NCBI GenBank assembly: GCA_000421045.1
Contig: ATWC01000035.1
Span: forward strand, 1 to 32,329
Reading direction: 5' to 3'
Length of the DNA stretch: 32,329 nucleotides
DNA from: Lachnospiraceae bacterium NK4A179
GTDB lineage: Bacteria; Bacillota; Clostridia; Lachnospirales; Lachnospiraceae
Part shown: piece after piece, positions 23,072-31,707 of the stretch
Numbering within the stretch: the stretch's first letter is position 1
How the letters are laid out: the number at the start of each line of letters is the position of its first letter
Program-made: the position numbers and the translations under genes
The notes under the pieces: model-generated
Database searches by the model: none
What the model saw: only the letters and a program-made list of their open reading frames with translations
Told to the model about the DNA's origin: nothing

Positions 23072-23854
23072 ATGAATAACTCAAAAAATAAAAAGAAAAA
23101 AAAGAAAAAGAAAGCGATGCCCGTATTCTACAGGGTGCTGCTGGCTGTGTTCATAATCGGACTGGGAATAGATGCCGTGAGCCTGCTCCTTTTGTATGGC
23201 ACACTTGGCAGATATGAAGAACAGGTAATGGCAGCCAAAGAGGCAGAGGAGGCAGTCGCGGAAGTGGTATCTCTTCCCGGTGCAAGTGCTGCAAATGTTC
23301 CTGCCACATCTGATACAGAGCCGGGAGATGCAGCATCTGAAGATGCAGCATCTTCAGATGCAACTGAGCATGCTGATACTTTGGATGGGTCCGCATCAGC
23401 ATCAGAGAGCTCTCTTTCAGAAGATGAAGCCCGGGCTGCAAATGAGGCTGCGGAAAGCGGTCCGTCATTTGAGATCACTCCCGAGGAAACAGCTCTTGTG
23501 ACTGCGACGGCTACTGATTTTACAAAGGCATATGCCGTATACTCTCTCAAGAAAAATGCGCCCGGCGGTGAAGCTCTTTCATACGTTTCGCACGACAGCG
23601 ACCTGTACGGACGGCTTAAATCATATAACAATGACTGGGGCGTGACTTATTCGAGCGATTCCTTTGACAGCCTTACCGTTGATAAAGTGAAAAAGATAAG
23701 TGAGGACCCGGTGCAGTATTCCTGTGTGGTGGACTGCACATATTCCGTATCGACGGGCAGCGGCGGCAATTCATATGATCTGGATTTTGAATACACTCTG
23801 GTACCGGATGAGAGCGGAACAAAGATGAAGATATTTGAAATGCAGAACAGATAA
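23072..23854 (+). CDS. Membrane-anchored hypothetical protein with low-complexity linker
   Basis: A 260-residue protein. Residues 4-14 are almost all Lys or Asn-Lys, followed by one transmembrane helix (about 20-43), so most of the chain is outside. Residues 65-130 are a linker rich in Ala, Ser, Glu and Asp (GDAASEDAASSDAT). The last 120 residues look like a small alpha+beta domain of NTF2 or lipoprotein type (DFTKAYAVYSLKKNAPGG, then VVDCTYSVSTGSGGNSYDL). I do not recognise a family. The lysine tract is encoded by long A runs prone to replication or transcription slippage. No good ribosome site is seen. It is followed by the esterase promoter. Confidence 0.75.
   Translation: MNNSKNKKKKKKKKAMPVFYRVLLAVFIIGLGIDAVSLLLLYGTLGRYEEQVMAAKEAEEAVAEVVSLPGASAANVPATSDTEPGDAASEDAASSDATEHADTLDGSASASESSLSEDEARAANEAAESGPSFEITPEETALVTATATDFTKAYAVYSLKKNAPGGEALSYVSHDSDLYGRLKSYNNDWGVTYSSDSFDSLTVDKVKKISEDPVQYSCVVDCTYSVSTGSGGNSYDLDFEYTLVPDESGTKMKIFEMQNR
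23333..23361. repeat. 29-base palindrome within a linker-coding region
   Basis: GCATCTGAAGATGC (23333-23346) and its exact complement GCATCTTCAGATGC (23348-23361) are separated by one base. It encodes part of the Ala/Ser/Asp linker of the anchored protein and would form a very stable hairpin in DNA or mRNA. Confidence 0.8.
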
Positions 23855-23873
23855 GGATAGAGCAATTTTTCAA

Positions 23874-23903
23874 TTGCGGTATCTTCAGAAAAAACACTAT
23901 AAT
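23874..23903 (+). promoter_or_regulatory. Promoter of the esterase-GH8 operon
   Basis: TTGCGG (23874-23879), an 18-base spacer and a perfect TATAAT (23898-23903). It lies 26 bases before the esterase ATG. Confidence 0.75.
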
Positions 23904-23929
23904 AAAATAAAAAAACAGGGGGTGGAAGT

Positions 23930-25456
23930 ATGCTCAGAGAAGTCAGAACTGAAAACGGTCTGGTACGCGGTATCGAAGCGGCAGATCCCAGGATCACAGC
24001 GTTTAAGGGTATTCCTTTTGCTGCACCGCCTATCGGCGACAACAGATGGCGTGCTCCGCAGCCGGCAGCAAACTGGGATGGAGTAAAGGAATGCTACAGG
24101 TTTGCTCCCATTCCTTTTCAGAATCAGCCCGGTGTGGGCACGGATATCTACTGCCGTGAGTGGCATGTGGATCCGGATATCGCCATGAGTGAGGACTGTC
24201 TGTATCTTAACGTATGGACAGGCGCAAAGTCTGCAGACGAGAAGCGGCCGGTCGTTGTATGGTTTTTTGGTGGCGGCTTCCAGTGGGGGTATCCTGCCGA
24301 GATGGAGTTCGACGGCGAGCGCGTTGCCAGACGTAACGTGGTGGTCGTAACAGTCGGCTACAGACTTAATGTCTTCGGTTTCCTTGCTCATCCCCAGTTA
24401 ACCAAAGAACAGCCCGATGCGCCTACAAACTTCGGTCTTCTTGACCAGCAGGCAGGCGTAAAGTGGGTTAAGAGAAATATCGCTGCGTTTGGCGGCGATC
24501 CCGATAATATCACCATAGCAGGACAGTCGGCAGGCGGCGGAAGTGTTATGGCTCAGGTTACAAATCCTGCCAACAAGGGCCTGTTTTCCAAGGCTATAGT
24601 TCAGAGTGGCATCATCAACAATCCCTATAACAACGAGGGCTTTTGCTCCGATCCTCTTGATTCTGCAGAGGCAAACGGAAAACGTTTCTTTGAATCCATG
24701 GGAGTGAGCACTCTTGAAGAAGCAAGAAAGATCCCCACAAAGGAACTCCTTGATAAGTATGACGCATATGTACCGGGAATGATGATGTTTACCGATGCGG
24801 ACAAACCGCACAGGATGTTCCCCGTAATAGATAACAAGTTCGTATACGGAAATGCATATGATCTTTATCTTGAGGGCAAGCACCTTCCCGTAAAGCTTCT
24901 GGCCGGCAATACCGCGGATGAATTCCCCTGGGGACTTCCCGCAAAGGATGAAGCCGACTTTATACAGAAGGCAACGGAAAGATTTGGAACAAAGACTTCG
25001 GACTTCCTGTATGCACTTGGCGATACGCACAAGAATGAGCAGACAGGTATGTTCGGCAGCGTGAACGGAATAGAAGTGGCAGTTAAGAAGATTGCCATAG
25101 CTGAGGAGAAGAGAGGCGGAGATCCGGTATATTATTATCGCTTTGAACCCGATATCCCCGGTGATGACAATCCCGGCACTTTCCATTCATGCGAACTCTG
25201 GTTCTTCTTTGAGACACTGGCAAAGTGCAGCAGACCGTATGTCGGAAGACATTATGATCTGGCAAGAAAGATGTGCGATTACTGGTGCAACTTTATAAAG
25301 ACCGGAGATCCCAACGGAATAGGAACAGACGGAGAGAAGCTTCCCGAATGGAAGCCTTACACAGAGGAAGGCAGGGACGGAATGTCCTTCAGGTCCGAGG
25401 GACCGGTTGCCGAGAACAAAGATCCGGATCTTATAAGATTTCTGGTTGAAGAATAA
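23930..25456 (+). CDS. Type-B carboxylesterase
   Basis: Alpha/beta hydrolase of the carboxylesterase/para-nitrobenzyl esterase family that cleaves carboxylic esters. The catalytic triad is Ser200 in AGQSAGGGS, Glu330 in GNTADEFPWG and His418 in GTFHSCELW. The oxyanion segment is FFGGGFQWG (112-120). The 508 residues fit the family and there is no signal peptide. It shares an operon with the GH8 exo-oligoxylanase, and an alpha-glucuronidase is close by, so a role in removing acetyl or feruloyl-type groups from imported xylo-oligosaccharides is likely, though inferred from context. GGGGGTGG precedes the start. Confidence 0.9.
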   Translation: MLREVRTENGLVRGIEAADPRITAFKGIPFAAPPIGDNRWRAPQPAANWDGVKECYRFAPIPFQNQPGVGTDIYCREWHVDPDIAMSEDCLYLNVWTGAKSADEKRPVVVWFFGGGFQWGYPAEMEFDGERVARRNVVVVTVGYRLNVFGFLAHPQLTKEQPDAPTNFGLLDQQAGVKWVKRNIAAFGGDPDNITIAGQSAGGGSVMAQVTNPANKGLFSKAIVQSGIINNPYNNEGFCSDPLDSAEANGKRFFESMGVSTLEEARKIPTKELLDKYDAYVPGMMMFTDADKPHRMFPVIDNKFVYGNAYDLYLEGKHLPVKLLAGNTADEFPWGLPAKDEADFIQKATERFGTKTSDFLYALGDTHKNEQTGMFGSVNGIEVAVKKIAIAEEKRGGDPVYYYRFEPDIPGDDNPGTFHSCELWFFFETLAKCSRPYVGRHYDLARKMCDYWCNFIKTGDPNGIGTDGEKLPEWKPYTEEGRDGMSFRSEGPVAENKDPDLIRFLVEE

Positions 25457-25472
25457 GAAAGGAAACGCAGGG

Positions 25473-26618
25473 ATGCAGGGCGCATATTATACAGGAAAGT
25501 ACAGAAACCGCTTTGAAGAATTAGGATACTCGGCGGAAGAGATCAATGAAAGAAAGAATAAGATATTTGAAACCATTTTCCACGGTCCGGAGGATGAGCG
25601 TTTCTATCATGAGTTCGGTGAAGACATGGCATATATGGAAGATACCGGAAACCATGATGCCAGAACCGAAGGCATGAGCTATGGTATGATGATGTGCGTC
25701 CAGATGGATAAGAAGGACGAGTTTGACCGTCTGTGGAGATGGTCAAAGAAATACATGTATATGGAATCCGGCAATGAGGCCGGATACTTCGCCTGGTCCG
25801 TGAGTCCTGAAGGGGTCAAGAATGCGCAGGGCGCTGCTCCGGACGGTGAAGAGTTCTTTATAACAGCACTTTTTATGGCCTCAAAAAGATGGGGCGACGG
25901 TGAGGGGATATTGAATTACAGGGCAGAGGCTGAAAAGCTTCTTGACGCCTGCATCAACAATGAGCACAGAGGACTCAGAAGCATGTGGGATCCCTCAAAC
26001 AAGCTGATCAGGTTTGTTGCGAATTTTGATTTTTCGGATCCTTCATACCATCTTCCTCATTTTTATACTTTTATAGCTGATCAGACATCAAACGAGGAAA
26101 ACAGGAAGTTCATGCTGGAAGCTGCAAAAGCCAGCAGGGATTTCCTTTCGAAGGCCTGTCACCCGGTTACAGGTCTTAATCCCGAATACAGCAAATTTGA
26201 TGGCACCCCCATTGACAAGCCGTGGTTCGACGGCAATTGCCATCAGCTGTATTATTCTGATGCCTACAGGACAGGCGCTAATATAGCGCTGGATTATTCC
26301 TGGTTTGGCGCAGATGAAAGGGAGTTAAAACAGGCTGAGAATCAGATCAGATTTTTCTGTGAGACTCTCGGAAAACAGAACTGGGACGGTATATATGATC
26401 TGGACGGAACTGTGATGGAAGGCAAAGCACTGCACCCTGTTGCTATCATAGCGACTAACGCACAGGTTTCATTAAACTTAGAAAGTGAGGATGCAGAGTA
26501 TTGCATAAGGAAATTCTGGGACACTCCGCTCAGAAAGGGAGACAGAAGGTACTACGACAACTGTCTTTACTTCTTCGCATTTCTGGCACTGTCAGGAAGC
26601 TACAGAGCTGAATGGTAA
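25473..26618 (+). CDS. GH8 reducing-end xylose-releasing exo-oligoxylanase
   Basis: Hydrolyses xylo-oligosaccharides from the reducing end, releasing xylose (EC 3.2.1.156). The 381 residues fit the Rex group of glycoside hydrolase family 8, typified by Bacillus halodurans BH2105: ARTEGMSYGMMM with Glu66 as the likely acid, APDGEEFF near 122-129, and YYSDAYRTGANIALDYSW with Asp263 as the likely base. There is no signal peptide, so it acts in the cytoplasm. The ATG at 25473 is preferred over an in-frame TTG that overlaps the esterase gene; GAAAGG lies about eleven bases upstream. It begins 16 bases after the esterase stop and ends at a two-way terminator. Confidence 0.92.
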   Translation: MQGAYYTGKYRNRFEELGYSAEEINERKNKIFETIFHGPEDERFYHEFGEDMAYMEDTGNHDARTEGMSYGMMMCVQMDKKDEFDRLWRWSKKYMYMESGNEAGYFAWSVSPEGVKNAQGAAPDGEEFFITALFMASKRWGDGEGILNYRAEAEKLLDACINNEHRGLRSMWDPSNKLIRFVANFDFSDPSYHLPHFYTFIADQTSNEENRKFMLEAAKASRDFLSKACHPVTGLNPEYSKFDGTPIDKPWFDGNCHQLYYSDAYRTGANIALDYSWFGADERELKQAENQIRFFCETLGKQNWDGIYDLDGTVMEGKALHPVAIIATNAQVSLNLESEDAEYCIRKFWDTPLRKGDRRYYDNCLYFFAFLALSGSYRAEW

Positions 26619-26641
26619 AGATCATATTCTGTGCAATGAAG

Positions 26642-26673
26642 AAAGAGGACAGGGCTTATGCCTTGTCCTCTTT
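26642..26673. terminator. Bidirectional terminator between GH8 and the sensor gene
   Basis: AAAGAGGACAGGGC (26642-26655) pairs with GCCTTGTCCTCTTT (26660-26673) with one G-T wobble and a TTAT loop. The loop holds the stop codon of the leftward gene, whose last codons form the right arm. A-rich and T-rich flanks let it work both ways. Confidence 0.88.
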
Positions 26674-28578
26674 TGCATGAAGTTTTCTTTTTATCTCATA
26701 CATCGTATTGTCAGCAAGCTTGATGTAATCCTCCAGTGAACGTGAATCCTTCGGATCGGTTATAACGTAGCCGCAGCTTGCGGTGAGCTTGTATGGCAGT
26801 TTTGCTTTTTTACTGTTGCGCCTTATATTCTCGGCAATCGTTTTCTTTATCTCCGCGGCGCTTTCGCCATTTTCATCGGAACCTATTATCAGGAACTCAT
26901 CGCCGCCATAGCGTATCGCAAACCAGTCACCCGGGATGCCGGCCTGTATACTCTGTGCAACGGTTCGGATCGCGTTGTCACCCTGCAGATGGCCGTACTC
27001 GTCGTTTATCTTTTTCATCGAGTTGATATCAACAAACATGATAGTCATCGGTTCGCCGATATTTTTGCATCTTTCGAAGAGAGGCACACCGTTCTTTACA
27101 AAACCGAAACGGTTGTAAAGGCCTGTCATCTGGTCGGTATCATAGAGCAGGGTAAGCTCTTTGTTAAGGTAACCTATGCGCAGGTTGATGCGCAGCATCT
27201 TTATGGCCTGCTCTATCTTTTCCAGATAGTTAAAGATTCCGGATGCTTCGTCCATGATCTTTGCATTGTCACGGTATACGGTATAGCCGTAGTCGTATTG
27301 CTCTATATGGAGTGGCAGGAAGTAGAATACATGCTGCTCCCCGCGTTTCTTTTTATATCCCGGAGTCAGATCTGCAGGATCCTTCGCTTTTACCGTGACA
27401 GCTTTGCCGTCGATGATCGAGACGGTGGGATCAAAAAGATCCGCAAACCCGTTCGAAAGTATTTCCGCTTCATCGGGATTCAAGTCCTTAAGATACCTGT
27501 CATTGAGCATCAGATAGAAGGTGTCTCCGCAGAAAAACTGGGATTTTTCGAAATATTCGGAGACGGATTTTTTCAGGGATTCATAATCAGGCGCATTTGA
27601 TATGCGTGCGAATACAGACCTTACTTCGTTATCCAGACGATTTGTATCAGTGTTGCGTGTATATATCTTCTGACAGTATGCGCGACGACATAAGCTGAAT
27701 CCACCGTTATCGTGGCAGCCGCAGCTTTCACCGTCTACCATATGCGACTCGATGTAAGTGATCGGACTTGCTTCCTTTCCTTTCATAAGGTCAGAGAGTA
27801 TCCTGCCCACGGTATCGCCCACAACGTCAAAGCGCTGGGTGACTGTGGTGATGGCCGGATAGAAAACACTGCTGTTGTTCACATTGTCAAATCCGGTGAT
27901 CAGCACATCGTCGGGAAGATTAAATCCAAGTCTTGAAAGTTCCGAAGCAGATGCAAGAGCCGTCACATCATTGGCACATATAAATGCATCCGGCATATTT
28001 TCCTGTGCGACACGTCCTACTATCTCGGATGCAAGAACTGTATCCCAGTTTGAGGAATAGATATCCTCCGGCGCAAGTGTCAGGCCGTGAGCCTCCAATA
28101 CTTCCTTCGTTACTTTGAGACGGCATATATTATCTATATGGTCAGCGCCTCCGCCTATGTATACAACTCTTTTAACATGGTGTTCTTCTACGAGATGTGT
28201 TACCAGCTCTCTCATACCCGTTGCATTATCTACTACAACGCAGGGAATGCCTGTGTCTTCAATGGGAATGCCAATGCTTACGATAGGCACGCCGTGTTTC
28301 TTTGCATTCCGGCACAGCTCAACAGCTGTGTTTTCGGCATTGAGCATGTTTGTAAAGACTATGGCAGCGTCATAGTCTTCTATATGGCACAGATCATAAA
28401 TATTCAGTTCGCCGTGGATAAAATCAGTGAACGGGCTGTATGAAGCGTGGCTGCAGAATACGTAGATATCAAAGTCTTCGCTCTTTGCCCATGGCTGAAG
28501 TCCGCTTAAAACGCTGAAAAGTGCATCACGATTCCATCCATTAGCATATATGGCAATTTTGTGTTTGCGAGCTTTCAT
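26656..28578 (-). CDS. LacI-like sugar-binding sensor fused to a diguanylate cyclase
   Basis: The 640-residue protein begins directly with a periplasmic-binding-protein fold of the LacI type (about 6-285; SIGIPIEDTGIPCVVVDN, FICANDVTALASASELSRLG, LPDDVLITGFDN) but lacks the LacI helix-turn-helix. The motif ESCGCH (284-289) ends that domain. A middle segment (about 300-480) follows, ending in a coiled region, then a GGDEF domain (about 480-636) with YGGDEF at 557-562 and VDINSMKKINDEYGH. The active site is intact, so it should make cyclic di-GMP. No membrane segment or signal peptide is present, so it senses a cytoplasmic ligand, probably a sugar. It is divergent from the GH115 gene. Its ribosome site is weak. 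Confidence 0.88.
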   Translation of the reverse strand: MKARKHKIAIYANGWNRDALFSVLSGLQPWAKSEDFDIYVFCSHASYSPFTDFIHGELNIYDLCHIEDYDAAIVFTNMLNAENTAVELCRNAKKHGVPIVSIGIPIEDTGIPCVVVDNATGMRELVTHLVEEHHVKRVVYIGGGADHIDNICRLKVTKEVLEAHGLTLAPEDIYSSNWDTVLASEIVGRVAQENMPDAFICANDVTALASASELSRLGFNLPDDVLITGFDNVNNSSVFYPAITTVTQRFDVVGDTVGRILSDLMKGKEASPITYIESHMVDGESCGCHDNGGFSLCRRAYCQKIYTRNTDTNRLDNEVRSVFARISNAPDYESLKKSVSEYFEKSQFFCGDTFYLMLNDRYLKDLNPDEAEILSNGFADLFDPTVSIIDGKAVTVKAKDPADLTPGYKKKRGEQHVFYFLPLHIEQYDYGYTVYRDNAKIMDEASGIFNYLEKIEQAIKMLRINLRIGYLNKELTLLYDTDQMTGLYNRFGFVKNGVPLFERCKNIGEPMTIMFVDINSMKKINDEYGHLQGDNAIRTVAQSIQAGIPGDWFAIRYGGDEFLIIGSDENGESAAEIKKTIAENIRRNSKKAKLPYKLTASCGYVITDPKDSRSLEDYIKLADNTMYEIKRKLHAKEDKA

Positions 28579-28663
28579 TCAGTCATCTCTCAACTATAGA
28601 GTATGAAAAAATGCACAATAAATATTCTGGATATGTCTAATAATATAGCATTAAGCATTAAAA

Positions 28664-28693
28664 TTGTCTATGTATTTTTGCATACAAGATAAT
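28664..28693 (+). promoter_or_regulatory. Promoter of the GH115 gene
   Basis: TTGTCT (28664-28669), an 18-base spacer and GATAAT (28688-28693). Transcription would begin near 28700, just before the cre-like operator. The region from 28579 to 28761 holds only this, the operator and the unmarked promoter of the sensor gene. Confidence 0.55.
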
Positions 28694-28705
28694 ATATAAT
28701 ATACC

Positions 28706-28723
28706 AATGTAAACGGTTACATT
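28706..28723 (+). promoter_or_regulatory. cre / LacI-family operator
   Basis: AATGTAAACGGTTACATT matches the CcpA catabolite-responsive consensus (WTGNAARCGNWWWCAWW) at every position. It is also a near-perfect palindrome like those bound by LacI-family repressors. It lies just downstream of the predicted start of transcription, where bound protein would block elongation. CcpA or a local xylan repressor is the likely ligand. Confidence 0.85.
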
Positions 28724-28761
28724 TTTCTCGAAGAGATACACAGATCGGAGGAAATTTTTTT

Positions 28762-31656
28762 ATGAAAGTCAGGATATCGGCAGAGAATATCAGAAACGGT
28801 TCAGTGCAGTTTTGTCACAGTGAAGGCGAGCTCCCCGGCGTTATCAGAGCTGCGGGCTATGTAAGGGATGACCTGGCGGCCATTTTTGATGCAAGGCCGG
28901 AAGATACAGCAGGGGATGCTGCATCCGAAGGATGTGTTTCAGAGACAGACGGAGTCTTTGATCTGGGCAGGGTTATATATAAGACCGAAGAGAGCGGCAA
29001 ACGTGAAGTATATTCAATAGAGATCTCCGTAAACGCAGCTGATAAGAAAGCAGATATCCATATCACCGGAAGCGACAAGAGAGGCAGTATATACGGTCTG
29101 TTCAAGCTGTCCGAGCTCTGCGGCATATCTCCGTTCATAAACTGGGGCGATGTGAAGCCTGTAAAAAAGTCAGAGCTTGTGATAGATGTGCCTGCGGGAT
29201 ACACATCCAAAGAACCTTCGGTTGAATACAGAGGCTTCTTTATTAATGATGAGTGGCCTGCATTCGGCAATTTTACGAACAACAGAGCCGGCGGCTTCAA
29301 TGCCGGTATATACGAGAGAGTGTTCGAGCTGCTTCTCAGACTCAAAGGCAACTATCTCTGGCCTGCAATGTGGTCGGCGCAGTTCTACCTGGACGGCCCG
29401 GGCCTTGCAAATGCCGAGCTTGCCGATGAGATGGGCGTTGTCATGGGTACTTCCCATCACGAGCCGTGCATCAGGAACGGTGAGGAATACAAGTATGTGC
29501 GCGGAGAAGGTTCCATCTACGGCGATGCATGGAATTTCAGGACCAACAGGGAAGGCATAACCAGATTCTGGGAGGATGGCCTTAAGCGTTCGGGAAGATA
29601 TGAAAATGTGATCACTGTCGGCATGAGAGGCGAAGCTGATTCAACGATACTCGGAAAGAATGCAACACTTAAAGATAATATAGATCTGCTCCGTGATGTG
29701 CTTAAGACACAGAACCGTCTCATCAGGGAAAATGTAAATGAGGATCTTACCAAGGTGCCTCGTATGATCGCTCTTTACAAAGAAGTGGAGCCTTTCTTTT
29801 ACGGTGATGCCGAAACCGAAGGCCTTGCCGGCGATCCTGAGCTTGAAGGCGTTACGCTTATGCTCTGCGATGATAATCACGGAAACTTAAGGACAGTTCC
29901 CGAGGTTTCGATGCGCGATCATAACGGCGGCTACGGCATGTACTATCATTTTGATTACCATGGCTGGCCCATATCCTATGAGTGGGTGGGATCATCGGCA
30001 CTCTCACGCACATGGGATCAGATGACAAATGCGTATGAATCAGGCATCAGAAAACTCTGGATAGTAAATGTCGGAGATGTATATTCAAACGAGTTCAGTC
30101 TCGCGTATTTCCTTGATCTGGCATATGATTATGACAGATGGGGCTCGTCTGATGTAAACAGCCCCGTTAAATACACAGCTGCTTTTGCGGATCACATGTT
30201 TGGTCAGTACACTGATAAGAAGACCTGCAGTGACATCGCAGAGCTGCTCACTGCATATTCACGCATATCAAACAACAGAAGGCCTGAGGCAATGAATGAC
30301 AATATCTACGCGCCCATGGCCTACAGGGAAAGAGAAAAGCTTGAGGCAGAATGCTTAAGGCTTCTTGAGACCAACTCACTTATTGAGAAGAATGCATCAC
30401 CCGAGATGGAATTCCCGTATTATGAATTCGTTTCCCATCCGTTAAAAGCAACACTCAATCTTCAGCTCATGTGGCTCGAAACGACATACGATCATTATCT
30501 TACAGGCATATGTGCCGCATCTGCAGCCGATGAGAGTGCAGACAGGATAGAAGAATATTTTGCAAAGGATAAGGAGATATGTGCACGTCTCGACTGGAAG
30601 CATTTCGGATGGTGGTTTGGAATGAGTCACTCCGAGCATATTGGCTTCACGCAGTGGAATGAAGAGGAGTGCAGGAACCCTGTTGTATCAAGGATACATC
30701 CTTCAAGAAAGAACAGAATCATCGCCGTTATCCCCGAAACAGGCGCACATACAGAAGGTGGCGACTGGACCAAGAAAACTCTCGTGCTCCCGGATTTTGT
30801 AAGATACAACGCTGATAAAGCAGAAGTATATATCTATGCTGCAGGAGATCCGAACAATACCGATTTTACGGTCGAGGTTGATGGCGATGCCATAAAGCTT
30901 GATACGGATGTTGCTGCAGGTTACCGCGAGTTATCAGATGGCAGGTATCTTATGACTGCATCCAGGGCAGTATTAACATTTGTACGCAATAAAGATTCTG
31001 CAAATAAATTTGCTAAGGTTTCAGGCTTTGAAAATGCTCAGATAGTCATCAGAAGGGAACTTACGAATATATTTATAAACGTTCCCATATGTGAGTTTGC
31101 AGCTGCATTTCCGGGTGCGGGAGAAAATGTATTCCCGTTTGCAGACAGCTATATTTCGATCGAAGCAGGGCATTATGCTGCGAAGAAAGATGACGGAGAA
31201 AAGAGTTTTACCGAGCTTCCCGAATTTGGAAGAACAGTTTCCGGAATGAAGGCCCTGCCTGCTTTTGCGGATGCATCGGGAAAGCCCGAACTGTATTATG
31301 ACTGCATGACAAAAGAAGCCGGTGAGTACAGGATCAGATTCTATATCAATCCTGTGAATCCTTCATACAGAAACAATGAATCATATTTTACATGCCGCGT
31401 GAATGACGGAAATGAAGAGAGAGTATCATTTGCATCAGAGACATTCAGGGTTACGGATGACTGCTATGAATGGATGGACGGAGTGCTCGATCAGATAAGG
31501 TACGCGGATATGACAGTGAGCCTTAAGAAAGGTTTAAACCGCATCACGGTATGTGCAGGATCAGAAGCGATAGTGCTTGAGAAGCTTGTTATATCAGAAG
31601 CTGCTGTAGAACCGCAGAAGTCATATCTTGGTGCAGCAGAGACATATCATTTTTGA
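28762..31656 (+). CDS. GH115 xylan alpha-1,2-glucuronidase
   Basis: Removes (4-O-methyl)glucuronic acid from xylan or its oligosaccharides (EC 3.2.1.131). The 964 residues show the family layout: an N-terminal domain (about 1-145) containing GSDKRGSIYGLFKLSELCGI and FINWGD, a TIM barrel with EYRGFFINDEWPAFGNF (155-171), GNYLWPAMWSAQF, GTSHHEP (229-235) and ITVGMRGEADST, a helical domain, and a C-terminal beta domain. There is no signal peptide, so the substrate must be imported. Residues about 45-66 are a low-complexity Ala/Ser/Glu/Asp insert unlike the rest. GGAGG lies eleven bases before the ATG. The upstream cre site indicates repression by preferred sugars. Confidence 0.93.
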   Translation: MKVRISAENIRNGSVQFCHSEGELPGVIRAAGYVRDDLAAIFDARPEDTAGDAASEGCVSETDGVFDLGRVIYKTEESGKREVYSIEISVNAADKKADIHITGSDKRGSIYGLFKLSELCGISPFINWGDVKPVKKSELVIDVPAGYTSKEPSVEYRGFFINDEWPAFGNFTNNRAGGFNAGIYERVFELLLRLKGNYLWPAMWSAQFYLDGPGLANAELADEMGVVMGTSHHEPCIRNGEEYKYVRGEGSIYGDAWNFRTNREGITRFWEDGLKRSGRYENVITVGMRGEADSTILGKNATLKDNIDLLRDVLKTQNRLIRENVNEDLTKVPRMIALYKEVEPFFYGDAETEGLAGDPELEGVTLMLCDDNHGNLRTVPEVSMRDHNGGYGMYYHFDYHGWPISYEWVGSSALSRTWDQMTNAYESGIRKLWIVNVGDVYSNEFSLAYFLDLAYDYDRWGSSDVNSPVKYTAAFADHMFGQYTDKKTCSDIAELLTAYSRISNNRRPEAMNDNIYAPMAYREREKLEAECLRLLETNSLIEKNASPEMEFPYYEFVSHPLKATLNLQLMWLETTYDHYLTGICAASAADESADRIEEYFAKDKEICARLDWKHFGWWFGMSHSEHIGFTQWNEEECRNPVVSRIHPSRKNRIIAVIPETGAHTEGGDWTKKTLVLPDFVRYNADKAEVYIYAAGDPNNTDFTVEVDGDAIKLDTDVAAGYRELSDGRYLMTASRAVLTFVRNKDSANKFAKVSGFENAQIVIRRELTNIFINVPICEFAAAFPGAGENVFPFADSYISIEAGHYAAKKDDGEKSFTELPEFGRTVSGMKALPAFADASGKPELYYDCMTKEAGEYRIRFYINPVNPSYRNNESYFTCRVNDGNEERVSFASETFRVTDDCYEWMDGVLDQIRYADMTVSLKKGLNRITVCAGSEAIVLEKLVISEAAVEPQKSYLGAAETYHF

Positions 31657-31663
31657 TCAAGTA

Positions 31664-31707
31664 CTGATCTGAATTAAAGTTCATTAAGGATCATTGATTC
31701 AGATCAG
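31664..31707. terminator. Hairpin between convergent genes
   Basis: CTGATCTGAAT (31664-31674) and ATTCAGATCAG (31697-31707) form an 11-bp perfect stem with a 22-base loop. The right arm lies in the last codons of the leftward gene. No T run follows, so it may be a weak terminator or an mRNA 3'-end stabiliser. Confidence 0.55.

Noticed and set aside
24398-25186. A 262-codon open frame on the minus strand
   Set aside because: It is antisense to the esterase gene, whose catalytic motifs are clear; composition is that of a shadow frame.
26989-27600. A 203-codon open frame on the plus strand
   Set aside because: It is wholly antisense to the GGDEF sensor gene, has no ribosome site and encodes no recognisable domain.
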